A stretch of 64,000 bases of DNA, taken from contig JAGEMR010000009.1 in the NCBI GenBank assembly GCA_021030915.1, positions 310,001 through 374,000 of the forward strand. Direction: 5' to 3'. The translations under genes were made by a program, and so were the position numbers. The notes under the pieces are model-generated. The model did not search any database, was not told the DNA's origin, and saw only the letters and a program-made list of their open reading frames with translations. The DNA is from Astrothelium macrocarpum (lineage: Eukaryota > Ascomycota > Dothideomycetes > Trypetheliales > Trypetheliaceae). Positions 42,901 through 54,254 of the stretch are shown here, piece by piece (position 1 is the stretch's first letter; each line of letters starts with the position of its first letter).

Positions 42901-44071
42901 AGTTCATCAGAAGTGAATGACATACATAACGACCTGTCCACCGTTTGTAATGTCTCCTTCCGACAAGAGCCGAATGCCGTACCAAAATGCCAGCGCGTAT
43001 GCTGACAGGAGGCAAAAGTATGTTAAACCCAATTCTGCGCCAGATGTAGGGCACTTTCGAATCGTTGCTTTTTTGATCTGTTCCAAAAAGACATCATATT
43101 TGCACTGGAGTTTCTTCCTGGCCCCAAAGGCGATAACCTCTGTAATACTAGAAAGGGCCTCCTCAATGAGGCCCGCTGACTCACTCGAAATCCTGGTGAT
43201 CACACCTCCAAGCTGGGCCTGGATACGATTTGTCGACCACAGAAAGACGAATAACAATACTATTGAAGTGCCAGTGGCCAAGGTAAGTCTCCAGCTTTGG
43301 GTGAATGCGACAATAAACGATGCCACGACAGTCGATATTGCTTGGATGGCGACACCAAGGGTTTCAGAGAAACCAGTCTGAATCGTCGAGGTCTCACCAA
43401 TAATGTCAGATGCCACAGCACCGGGGGTGAAGTTTTCGAGGTACGCAACCTCTTGGCTGGCCAAAGCTCGCACATAGGAAAATCGAAGATTCCGCGCCAA
43501 GCGTGATGCTGCGTATGAAATTGCCACGGAGTAGATCCACACGAGCTGATCCTATTAATGCCTGTAGATGTGGAGGTATAGAAAACGACGTACACCAAAT
43601 TGTCCAATGAATAGGAACACAAAGTACAGGCTTCAAAGCTCTAGTCAGTACTTCCAAGGTAATGACATAGAGGAAATCAGACATACGCATTGGTATCTAT
43701 TGCTGCCTTCAAAGTGCCAGGGTTGATCTCATTGCGTCCGTTAAAGTTATTTACCAGTTGACCAAATACCAGTGTCATCAACGGTCTCACCTGTTTCTGT
43801 CAACAATATCAAAGCATGGGAAGATCTAGATTTTACGGTTCCGGCGCCAATAGCAGCCGCCACTCCCGTGACGATCAAAAACCTGTCGAGCGAGGACGTG
43901 AGGTTCCACAGCAACTACACCATCAGTAGGTATACGGGAAGGCTAGTGAAACTTATTTTCTCGTACATGTTCGCCGATAGATGGCATTTCATCTTTAGGC
44001 CTCGGCTGCGCCGCAGCTAGAGGACATGGCTCTACAGCCGTCTCTTTCAGTGTGCTCGCATCTTTCTCCAT
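39967..44071 (-). CDS. ABCB-type full-size multidrug exporter
   Basis: P-glycoprotein-like transporter with TMD-NBD twice, roughly 1,270 residues. The first exon begins at ATG 44071 (MEKDASTLKETAVEP). Small exons follow, giving GVAAAIGAGT, then PLMTLVFGQLVNNFNGRNEI and YFVFLFIGQF, joined by 46-65 bp introns. NBD1 has Walker A GPSGSGKTSIVSLIE, signature LSGGQKQRIAIARAI and Walker B ILLLDEATAALD. NBD2 has GPSGSGKSTIVSLLLRLYD, FSGGQRQRLAIARAL and LLLLDEATSALD; H-loops (VIAHKLST, TVAHRLST) are intact. An intron near 42370-42440 lies at the Q-loop of NBD1. Both ATP sites look catalytic. Its position between the precursor/ustYa pair and the second ustYa suggests export of the cluster product or self-protection; this is inference. 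N-terminal exon borders are less certain. Confidence 0.9.
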
Positions 44072-45650
44072 TAGAGAAGTCAAGTAGGCTGGAACCAAAC
44101 AGCTTCAAATCCAACTGGAACATCAACCTTAGCTTTCGACTGGTTTTGGCCTAGATTTATCATCAAGTCAAATTTAAGGACAGGAGTGTCAAAATCGTTG
44201 CAGTAGGCATTCGAGATGGCTTGACGGGGTTTTCTTCCACCACCCTCCCGAATGAACGCTGTGCACGATATCCAGTAGCTGAATAGTACACATTGTCTCC
44301 GCCGGAACCAGGACTTCAAACGGCTTAAACGTTGCCATGAGATAGCGATGTTTCATCGATGGTCTGTGCTTGTTTGTACATTCGATGGAAGGCGGCATGC
44401 GGATGGACCAAAAAAGCGGGCCTCGCGAAGTGGCCCCTGAATGCAAAAAATTGGCCCCCTTTGAATATTTCTACACAACGCACTGATGTTTTGGATCTCA
44501 GAAGTAAGAGCGGCTGTAAGCTCTCGAAAAAAGAAGTTGCAATAGCAGACTGGGTCATGAGTTTTACTTTTCTCGACGCTCATGCTCTATCTCGAGATGT
44601 CCAGGCAAAATGCGATGTGGGGGACCACTTCGGAAACCGCCCCACAAAGAGTCAAGCCGATCAGAGCTAGTACTTCAACTCCAATCACCCCAACCAGCTG
44701 AGTACACTTAGAAGAGGCGCCAGCGGTAGCTGTTTGTGGAAAAGTCCATGTATTCTGTGCCCTTCCTGCCCTAACACAGACCAGCCCCAGAGTCGGACGC
44801 ATTTTTATTGAACCAAATCTTCGTGTTTGAAGACAAATGCGGCGTGAGGTACGGAGTGCGGAAGGGATAGGCACGGTCAGTACTGATTCAAAGCAGAACG
44901 GCGCTGAGTCTGGGCTCGAAAGTTCCAGGGCGCGTCATCCCGCAGCGAATCAAAAGCCACTCGATCCTTCGACAAAATCCACGCTCTCTTATTCGATAGC
45001 CTGCCGTCAACGAGCCCAATCGAGCCTAGCATTTATCAATGGGAACCGCGCCGTTTGCTTGATTCGTGTCAGGAACATTCCCAATGGAAGCATCAACATT
45101 AAGCCACCCGTGTTACAATCTCTGACGGAGTTTTGAGGATACACGAGAATCCTTTGATCCTTCAAACGGCTTTCACTTCGTTAGAGTATCAGTCTGCACG
45201 CCGATTTCCAGGACGATGTGCACAGCTCCTTGGACGCATCTAGATGCTGTGTTTCTCGAACCTATCACTCGTACATCTGCTGCATTCACTTGCTGAATGT
45301 GTCTCCTTTCTTAGCCGCAACTGCTGCGGCCCATCTACAGAAAGGGAACCAACAGGAATTGATAGCGCTACACGGCATAGCGGCTGATGGGCACGATCTA
45401 GAAGTGATCTCGAGTATCGCGGATGAATACACGATGTCAGTTGGTTCACCCCTGTCAAAATGATGTAGGTGGATGTTGTTGCAAATGGCGATGCGACGCC
45501 TAGCTTCAGCTCGAGTGCACTGTTAAAGAGGAAATATCGCCATTCGCGCTGTGTGGCTGGACACTTGGATACTTGCGCACAGAGTATCAAAATTTCGGAT
45601 CTTGGTCGCAAGCAATTGAGGCTCAAAAGCTTAATTGAGAAAATCCGGAA
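44072..45650. other. intergenic with weak coding-like fragments
   Basis: 1.58 kb. Minus-strand fragments at 44080-44580 (for example CRNIQRGPIFCIQG, DTPVLKFDLMINL) and plus-strand 45218-45463 (AAHLQKGNQQELIALHGIAA) have partly protein-like composition but do not join into a gene. These could be remnants of lost cluster genes. Not called. Confidence 0.35.
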
Positions 45651-46690
45651 ATGAGTGCAAGTCTGTCAATCCACGGTCTCGAGGTACATTCTGCAAATGC
45701 ACAACTAGCGACCTTGCCGCTGATACGTGATAGGCTGTGACATGGACGTTTACAGGCGTTGCCCTTGTAGCAAGCGCCGGTCGTTTCGTGATTCGAAGAA
45801 GATTGCTTCACAAGTGGCAGTGGGATGACTACCTCCATGCCCTCAATGTGGTCGTATTAATTGGATACGTGATCACTTATACGTTGATGTTTCCACTCGA
45901 TTATGCGGTTCAGCTTTCCAGCGCTGGCTTAGGTCCTCAGCCTCCTGAATCAACCTTTGAGAAATACTATCACTACGAAATCGCATTGTCCTTGATGTTC
46001 TGGATCATCATCTATCTCGTCAAGCTATCATTCCTGGTCCTGTACAAGCAGATCTTCGGTATCTCGTCGAAATTTATGATGGCTTGGTGGCCCGTTTTCG
46101 CCTATACACTCCTCACATTTGCAATTTGCTTTGTTGCCGTGTTCTGGGCCTGCGGATTTCCCAACCTCCTCTTTAATATTCAGGCTTGCCTCTCAACTCA
46201 AGCCACAGAACGGAGCAACAAGATTACCATCATGTGGTGCGCGCTGAATACTAGCTCCGACCTTGCCATTATGGCTTTACCTCTCTGGATGCTCAAGAAG
46301 CTGCAAATGAGGCTGTTCCACAAGATAGGCCTTGCCTCGATCTTCCTCCTTGCTTGGATCGATGTTGTCTTTGACATTCTTCGAACAATACACACCCTAG
46401 ACGGGACCACTTCGCTTTCAGTGCTGTGGGACATCCTAGAACCTACAATAGCGGTAGTTGTTTCGACTATGCCAACCTATCGCGCCCTTTACTCGCGCGT
46501 TAAACAGACGCACTCCCTAAAAGGATCTGGCCATCTAATGGGAAACGGCGAAAGAATGGCAGTGGGGGAACCGGTCAAGCCGATAGAAAAGATGTCAACC
46601 TCGAGACAAACAGACGGTATACTAAGCGATTCAGACGAGAACACCCTCCAAGGAAGTAAAGAAGCCGTCGATACGAGACACATTGTTTGA
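45651..46690 (+). CDS. rhodopsin-domain (PTH11-like) integral membrane protein
   Basis: Seven-helix fungal membrane protein of the class often annotated as PTH11-like or rhodopsin domain-containing. A short first exon (45651-45683, MSASLSIHGLE) joins via a 50-bp intron to AVTWTFTGVALVASAGRF, completing the usual first helix; total 329 residues. Family landmarks: RLLHKWQWDDYLHALNVVVL between helices 1 and 2, IYLVKLSFLVLYKQIF in helix 3, FVAVFWACGFP, NTSSDLAIMALPLWMLKKLQ in helix 5 and WDILEPTIAVVVSTMPTYRA at helix 7. The Ser/Glu-rich cytosolic tail ends DTRHIV. Such proteins are frequent inside or beside secondary-metabolite and dikaritin clusters, but their role is unknown. No CFEM domain is present. 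Confidence 0.85.
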
Positions 46691-48153
46691 AGGTGCGAAA
46701 GCTTATCAACTCGTAAAAGATACGTAATTCACAGTACGCTGGCTAGAGATACCCCCAATCTTCTAATACATATCACCATTCTCAAATGCACTTTTTGATT
46801 AAGGGTTTTGCATTTCTAAAAGCTCGTAATTATATTGAGTCTCCCGATCTAGGAAACGATAGTTTTAAATACTTGCGGTCGATAGGATTTCTTAATGCAA
46901 CCTCTGGTGAAGTAAAACCTGTATCCGAAGGTCATAACAAGTCCAAGGTTCGCACTGAAGAAAACTTGACTAGTATTCAAATAATGCGTCAAATACGCAG
47001 GGCTGAGGAACTTCGGTTGAAGTCGACAAGTAAAAAATTCACTGGAATCCGGTGGACGGAAGTTTTCCTCAGCCTAAGCATGGGTCGAAACACGGAAGTC
47101 AACAAGACATGACTGCATAGAAAATTTGAAAGGTCATGCAGAAATACAGTATGGACATCTGAACCCATCGTTCCGTCTCTTAGTCGCCAGGTAGGTCTTA
47201 GCGTGCTCGAGGAACAGAGGGAGCGGGGAACGCCCCACGCGTTGCTCAAATCATCAAATCAACTAGCCTGGGTACTAAACACGTCTTGAGGAAAGGCGAG
47301 GCTTAACGCAAGCCACGTGCAACTTCGATGCTGCAGGTGCATTAAGCATAAAGCTTTGCTACGACTAGACTAAGAATTTTCCGGTGCTTGTTCCGTTGCG
47401 TTTGTCTCAGCCGAGTCTGACTGCATAAAGCCATTGTATGGCCAAGGCAAACGCAATTCAGCTACGTTAGTAGTACGTGCGTAGTCTTGGTACGAAGGAT
47501 TCACGGCAAGCACTAGAAGTATGCATCTCATCGTTCGATCTAAGCCACTTATTCCGCAATCCTCAGGATAGACGTTTGCCGAATTCTTGCATGTAAGCCA
47601 TTTCCGCCCCTAAGGCCATAGGTCATTTTTCTTATCATGCCCATGCTATCACAGGTCCTTTCAAGCAAGGTCGACAATAATGGCTAGGCACCAAGTCACA
47701 TTATTTGCATCTCTAGTGAATACGAATTTTGGTAGCTACAGAAGACTACATTAGGGTTGCAGATTGTAGGATATATCCTGGTCCAAAAAGCTCGATGCGA
47801 TATTAAGAAATGACACAGCGAGTGTCGGTAAGAATTGGCACATCGACCAGCATCGATGCTTGTCGGCAGCGGCGAACACTCCGGCCTTTACTCTTTCCCC
47901 GGAGAATGGGGCTAGCTGTATCAACTTCTCTCTTTGGGTTGTGCAGGACTTGTGCATGTGGTGGATTCAAACGCACATTTCTCTCCATATTGGTGCTCTG
48001 CCCCGCTGAGCGAAACATGCTTTTATGGTGGTCTAGCTTGTTTTCATATTTCTGAGCTGAATTTTGAGTCACCATAAGCGGTTTGGCTGGCTATAGGGTT
48101 TGTGCTTTCATCGAACTTCAAGAAAGTCGGGTTGTTCCGATCTCTTCGAGACG
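46691..48153. other. intergenic, promoter of ustYa homologue 2
   Basis: 1.46 kb without a supported gene. The 108-codon frame at 46786-47112 is A/T-rich and Lys-rich without domain. It contains the 3' UTR of the rhodopsin-domain gene and the promoter for the oxidase at 48154. Confidence 0.4.
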
Positions 48154-49192
48154 ATGTCGTTCTTTCTTCAACGGCTCAATTCAACCTTGTCTGGAAACCG
48201 ATCATTCATGGAAAAGCGCACTTCTGATTCTTCAGATCCGCTTTTGCAAACAACAGAATTCACTACTCATGACGGCGAGGTTTCAGCCCACAAAAGGGGT
48301 TATCGCAAGCGGGTCCAGTTAAGAGATTTGGCCTTGATAGCCGTCTTAACTCTGACGACATATACCGCTGTGAAAGTTTCACGAAATCACGCTGTCCCCG
48401 TTGAGAAACACAATTCGCCTTACTGTACTGACCAATCTCTATCATTGTAATCTTCTTAGCTAATGCGAGGACCTCCGTAGCCCCAGTAAGCTCCGTACTT
48501 TCCTACCAATCTCATAAGCTCTGGAAAGGAAATTCGAAGTATGCGGAGCCTCCGTCTCCAGAAGTAGATATCGCTTGGGATAATTTGCTTGTTGGTAAGT
48601 CTTCTTAAATCGAGTCAAGTGAGAGTCTAAAGGCAATTTCCTCTCCAAGGGCAGAACATTCGCGTCACTAGGGAAGAGATGGAGCTTGCTGGAGAAAATT
48701 TCACCAATGCAGTTCAGCTTCGAAATGGGGACTACCTTGGAATTCTGGACGTATACCATCATCTTCACTGTTTAGTAAGGCATGATTCCGAACTTGAGAG
48801 GGCGCGAATCTGAACATCTCAAAGAACAATTTTCGCAAATTCATCCATCCAGATCACTACCCACAAGTCATTGAATCTGACAAACATGCCTGGACGATTG
48901 ACCATTTCGGTACGTATTTAGCCATCTTCCTATCTCCCGTGATCTATTTTTGCTGAATATGCCAGATCACTGCATCGAAAGACTTAGGCGAGCAGTCATG
49001 TGTCATGCTGATTTTGGGTTGTTCAGCGTTGAGTGGGTAGGCAAGTCTTCTCTAGGTCTTGCAGGCATGAACGTACGCTCAAATGCAGACTCTATTTGCA
49101 TAGACTGGGATGCCGCTGCTGGCTGGGCAAGAGAACGAAATATTCCCAAGGGTAGCTTTGATCTGCAGCCGGGTCCATTCGACAAGACTTAA
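48154..49192 (+). CDS. UstYa-like (DUF3328) oxidase 2
   Basis: Second UstYa-family oxidase, about 280 residues in five exons, same strand and topology as the first. The cytosolic N-terminus (MSFFLQRLNSTLSG) is followed by a basic patch and a helix (LRDLALIAVLTLTTYTAV, ~57-74). The lumenal part has YAEPPSPEVDIAWDNLLV and GQNIRVTREEMELAG, then VYHHLHCL (HHLHC, 172-176), FIHPDHYPQV, and DHFDHCIERLRRAVMCHAD (HFDHC, 204-208). Both metal-binding HxxHC motifs are therefore intact. The last part (GWARERNIPKGSFDLQPGPF) is typical of the family. The first intron as drawn (48425-48459) is only 35 bp, which is short; the true N-terminal junction may differ. Having two non-identical UstY proteins is normal for dikaritin clusters (UstYa/UstYb). 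Confidence 0.83.
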
Positions 49193-49197
49193 ATATA

Positions 49198-49611
49198 TCA
49201 CTCGTAGCGGGTGAATAGAGTCGCAAGCTTGGAGTTAGTGTGAAGCTCCAAGAAAAATTGGAGATCGTAGCCTGATTGTAAGACGGCTTCAAGTAGCTTC
49301 AATTCTTCATCAGTCGCGACAACGCTGAAACCGCCCAGGTTGTTCAAGACAATGTAGCACTGGGAGCAGGTAGATAGAGGCTGTTTTGGACAGATCCAAG
49401 AGGCATTGTTCGCTTTCTCCTCATATCTGACACCATGCCACACTCCATCCTGATGGAGAGAGACAAGAAAATTAGGCGTACAGTTTCTAGATAGATGAAT
49501 AGTTACCTCCTCCCTGTTACCATATAGTATAGTGTAGTAGAAATCCAAGGCCCGTCCTGAAAGTTGAAGTGGGGAAGAGCTCTGTACTTTCAAACCCGAA
49601 TCGCTGTGCAT
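49198..49611 (-). CDS. small hypothetical protein convergent with ustYa 2
   Basis: The frame of 137 codons starts MHSDSGLKVQSSSPLQLSGR and ends LELHTNSKLATLFTRYE. A 57-bp segment starting gtaactatt and ending ctccatcag is intron-like and a multiple of three; removing it gives GNREEDGVWHGVRYEEKANN in a 118-residue protein. It has three Cys in PKQPLSTCSQCYIVL/WICP and no membrane segment or leader. I do not recognise a family. Its stop lies 5 bp from that of the second oxidase, on the other strand. Confidence 0.5.
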   Translation of the reverse strand: MHSDSGLKVQSSSPLQLSGRALDFYYTILYGNREEVTIHLSRNCTPNFLVSLHQDGVWHGVRYEEKANNASWICPKQPLSTCSQCYIVLNNLGGFSVVATDEELKLLEAVLQSGYDLQFFLELHTNSKLATLFTRYE

Positions 49612-49750
49612 CTAGCCAAGTGGAAACTAATGTAATTACATGGTGATGAGCGCTAGCTTTATCCTTGAAGCCTAATGTCATTGCCTCATTTCATTTTTCT
49701 TCACGAGCACAAGCATGATCTCTTCTCTGCTTTCTTCGCAACGAAGACTG

Positions 49751-52700
49751 CTAATCTGATCGAGGCGAATCGGACAATGCATCGGAGCTACTATCGTCTG
49801 AACCAGATGAGTCATTTCTTCTCCTCTTCTTCCTGCGATGTTTCTCTGTCGGAGAAGACGATCGCTTCCGTGATGACCGCTCTTTGCCCCTTTTCTTCTG
49901 TCTACTATTTCCATCTTTATTCGAGTAGTCGTCCGCCCTGATCTGGTTCATCCTAGCCAAGTCGGCATCATTCTTTCCTTGATGTAATGAGTTGAGATAT
50001 TTCTCGAAGTCTAGCGCGATCTTCGCCACGTCTTCGAAATGCCTCACTGAAAGACGGAGGATATGTGGCATGTCGGCGTGCTGTTTGCCTTCTTGTGACT
50101 TCTGTGTCTCATATTTAGCAATTGCAAGGGCGGTCTGAAAGGCATTTCGGATTTGGCTGTTTTGATGAGTTTCTATCGTCAGCAAAATGGACTGGAAGAA
50201 TATTGGTAGATGAGAGCTAGGTATTCAACACCAAACGTACCGGCCATTCCAAACACGTAGTTTTTTCCTCCAATTCTTTGATTCTTTAGAGTCTAAATCT
50301 TTGAAATGCTTTTTTGCAAATTTCAAGATTTCCTCCTTATCGCATTCTAGTACCATTTTTTGATTAAATACATCAGTCTCTATAGCTCTGAGATTATTTC
50401 TCCAAATCTGCATAGTGCTATCTAAGTCAAGCTTGGGATAGAGCAGGCTGAGATGGATGCGCGATTTGAAGGCTTTATCGATCTTGCCTACTCTGTTAGT
50501 CGTTAAAAAGAGGATGCCCTTTTAAGCTGTTAACAGAATGGTATTTACTCAATATGTCAGGGTCGCTTACACTATAATACTCGAGAGTCCTTAGGAAAAC
50601 TATCAAGGCTGTGAGAAAATGCCGTAAGGAGGCAAGAAAGAGATTGCATAATGAACCAACTCACCAGACACAATGGCGTTTCGCTGAATGTCGTCGCTGG
50701 TTCGCTTACTCAGGAAGACGCTAAAATGTCACGAGCCGTCAGTAAACCATCCATGGTATTAACGGGCACAAGAATGATGATCTTACTCAGCCTCATCTAG
50801 GAGAAGAACGCAGCCCCATTTGTGTGCCAATTGAAAATTTCTCTCCAGATGATCTTCAACTTCATCAGCTTTCTCACCAATATCGCCACAGGTGATTGGA
50901 AAAAGGGGGCGCCTGGTATGCCCGGCAACACACTCTGCCGTGCTGGTTTTGCCAACACCTGGTTCCCCATGTAGAAGAATAATGAGCCCCTTGCCTTTTC
51001 CTTGAACAAGATCGACGGATGGCAGAGCACCTTGAATGCCCGTCCGCGAGCCTAGAGGCCTTTGATGATTCTCTACTAGAGCAAGGACCATATCTTTTAT
51101 TCCTGGTTTGATGACGAGATTGTCCCACCCGTCGCCATAGTCTGGTAATCCAAGAAGATCGATATCGAACGTTGCCCATTTCCGTGTCCTCAGTACAAAA
51201 CCGTATACTTGAGGGGGCATTAGAACTAATTGATCCTCTATCAATGAGTCTGTTTCGGTGGATGCTAGTAAAGTCTTATTCTCTTGAGTGAAGTCGTGCC
51301 TTTCCTTCTCATCTATCTCAAAGTCTTTGTAAATGATATCATTACTACAGCATCCAGAGTCGCCGCAATAGGGTCTCGGTGTAAATTGCGCCCATATAGG
51401 GTTTATTAGTTCGCCGTGATCATCACTGACCAAGCCTTCAAGCGAGATGATCGGCTTCTCGATGTCCGGTTGAGTAAAAGCAAGCCGAAAGTCAATCACG
51501 ACTTCAGATTCTACCTAAGGATAAGATTAGTTTCGAGAGTGATAGATCAATACTCAATTTTCTTACATGTTCTTGTCGCTTCTGATCCAGCGTTAAGCCC
51601 TTATACTTTCGATGCGCGCTAGACGTAGGGTTCGACAGCTCTGCAAACAAACCGCCACGTTCGAGAAGACGAGCGCGAATTTCCCGCTTGTTTGGATCAC
51701 AACGAAGAGGGAATATTGGAAGAGATAAAATGTCCTTCTCCCCTTCAAACTTCCGTATTTGGAAAGTAACATTGACAGGCCCAAACTCGTTACCGTCAAA
51801 ATTGATGTAGAAGCACTCAATGATGAAGGAACATTCAGAGTACCCGGCATCCTTGAGTTTTTTGAAAGCAGGAAACTCTGGCGGAGGGTCACATGGTAGA
51901 CTGTCTCGGCCGCCATTGGCCTTGATGACGCGGTATCTGTATGGAAATGAAAAGTCAGTGGTTATCCTTCGCATCTGTACTGCAGCTAGCCCGCACTGGT
52001 TTTGGCTATTGGTACATACAACTGGATGCGGGAGGTTCCCGGTGTGCGAACCTCATAGCCAGGCTTGAAGAGATACCAGAGATCAGCGAATGTTACCTTG
52101 CCCGAGTTGGGGTTGGGGCTGGAAAGAAGTGCAATCTGCGGTTTGAAATATCTATCGATCGTAGCACAAAGCAATCGTAGCTGGTTCCGTGCTTCCACTG
52201 TCTCGGTTTGGTTTTCTGGCCCTGCAATATTTCCTGTAGGAGCTGTAGGCGATTCAAGATGCACAGACGACCCTGATATTCACCCCATCAGTTGATACAG
52301 ACAGTTCCTACGACAACCTTCCCAGAACATACCTTCCTCAACCCCTTGGTGTTTATGTTCTAGCTTCTCGAGAGTATCCTTCAATTGGCGACTGTGAGTA
52401 ACGAGGAGTTTGAAGGGCCGAAGAAATAATAGGCGGTGTTCATGGGGTCCGAGTGTTGTTTGACAACCTGTTGCTTCCTTTATCATCTTCAGAAGCAATT
52501 TAGACCTGATGCGGATTCTGTATGGGTAGTCTACGGATACTGGCTCGGAGAACTCAGGGACTTCTGCAGACGGCTTCACCTCAGGCTCGGTGGTTTTGTT
52601 CTTGCGAGCTGGCATGTAAGGCCAGGTGTTGAATGGCTCCTCTCGAAGAATCTCGATAACGCTCTTGGGCTCGAGATTGATCTCCGGGCGGTGCTTCCAT

Positions 52701-53377
52701 TCACCGATCTGTTTCGGGTCAAGTTCCGTAGTCGCGTTAAATTCGCGCCATGTTAAGGACTTTATCTCAAGGTCATTTTTTGGAATGACTATTTCATCTT
52801 CGTCCGTGACTGGAGGGGGCTCTTTAAGTACTTTTCGAACCTTCGTCTCCAAGTCGATGAGCCGATCTTCAATTAATTCTCCATATGCCTTTGTTTGGGC
52901 TAGTCGTAACCTCGCGCGCTTACGCCGGGTATCCAGTAGTGCTCCTCTCAACCACCCGTGGGCCTCTTCTGAAACTGGCAATGAGCTGCGATCTTTCGGA
53001 TCAAACAGATCTGCATCGTCCGGCGCTATTAGCTCGAGCTTTTTAGCTAAGTCATCGTCATTCAATAATAGGTCCTTTAATTTCTCGACAAAGAATTGCC
53101 GAGTAGACTGATCTGGCCCTCCTGTGTCAGGCTGTACAGTGGCCTTTGATGCGCCATCAGTTGACGAATGACTTGACGTCATGTGCTTCAAAGTTTGTGG
53201 TATGCTTTGAGCGTTGGTGGGCCTTCTTGGGTCATTTGCTGATATTGAAGGGGATGAAGATTCTAAAGATGTTTCAGTTCCACTGGATGTCGAATGAGTA
53301 GACGCAGATGGGTTCGGAGATTCGCTTTCGGCACTGTCTGAGGTGTTGATGATGGCAGGCACGGCCAAATGTTCCAT
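49751..53377 (-). CDS. AAA ATPase with DUF7025 domain
   Basis: Large fungal AAA+ protein of about 1,050-1,100 residues. The start MEHLAVPAI (53377) is the first ATG; ten codons upstream could begin only from TTG. Residues ~1-130 are Ser/Thr-rich and disordered. A charged helix follows (RKRARLRLAQTKAYGELIED), then the DUF7025 region (YRIRIRSKLLLKMIKEATG; FPAFKKLKDAGYSECSFIIE). The AAA core has Walker A LHGEPGVGKTSTAECVA, Walker B WGCVLLLDEAEVFLSKR across an intron, sensor/Arg-finger segment FLTTNRVGKIDKAFKSRIHL, and NGRQIRNAFQTALAIAKYE after the 50245 intron. The C-terminus is Lys/Arg/Ser-rich (RKKRRRNDSSGSDDSSS), a nuclear-type tail. Function of this family is unknown; close relatives are abundant near accessory loci in Pezizomycotina. 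All ATPase residues are present. Confidence 0.87.
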
Positions 53378-54254
53378 ATTGAGTTGCTGGACGAAAATCG
53401 CTACCAATGTAAAGATTTGCTTCAGAGCTTAGGCACGACGATAAGAAGTGGCCGAATGACAAAGACTGCTCTGCGCATCTAGAGTAGATATGCTGGCGAA
53501 ATCTTGCTTTGGCATTAGATCATTTGAATTGGGATGATAACAGACTCATGGTGACCGTAGAAGTGGGCAAACTGCACAAGGTTGGAAAACGATGTAGGCT
53601 ACTAAGGTATTTCAACCTGAACTTAGGTATGGGATTTCCACAAGAGGGCTGTCGTTGCTCCGGAAATATAGAAAGCCTTTCAAGTAACGGAACGGCAATG
53701 ATATTGAGCCTCAGCCTTCCAGGTTCTCAGCGGGGGATCGAAAGTGTGATTTGTCGCCAGCCTATTTTGCTTATTTTGCCGTCACCGATTAGGAGACCTC
53801 TCAAGCCCTCCGTTTTAAGAAATTTAGCGCTCATATGCTGCAAGCCACCAAGCTCAGCTCCGAATTTTTCGCCGCATACAGTCTGATCTCCGTCAGGCTG
53901 CAGATGGCCCCTATTCCACACCGTATACGTATACACAGCTCGTATTCCAGGCTACAACGTCAGCCTTGGATCTTCGATCAGTTGCTGTTGTACTTGATTG
54001 AAGGCAGAGCTAAGGAGCCAATAACGTTTTCGACGACATAAGAAGTTCATGTCAAAGTAAGAAATCCAAATACACCATCTAAAAGATCGAAAAGCATCCA
54101 GTATCCCGAGACCCCACACTGATCATGCAGGAAAAGACTTGTGTAGATGCTGAATAGAGTGTTTCATATAACGTGAAAGAAGCAATTTCAGTTCTCCAAC
54201 TTAGTCACAACTTCTCTAAGAGCCTACATATGATCCTCCTTCTGTCAACGAGTG
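53378..54254. other. intergenic between AAA ATPase and SesB-like gene
   Basis: 877 bp containing the ATPase promoter and the lipase 3' UTR. Frames at 53509-54041 lack domain-like sequence. Confidence 0.4.

Noticed and set aside
43772..44020. Plus-strand 82-codon frame beside the ABC transporter
   Set aside because: It is antisense to the N-terminal exons of the transporter.
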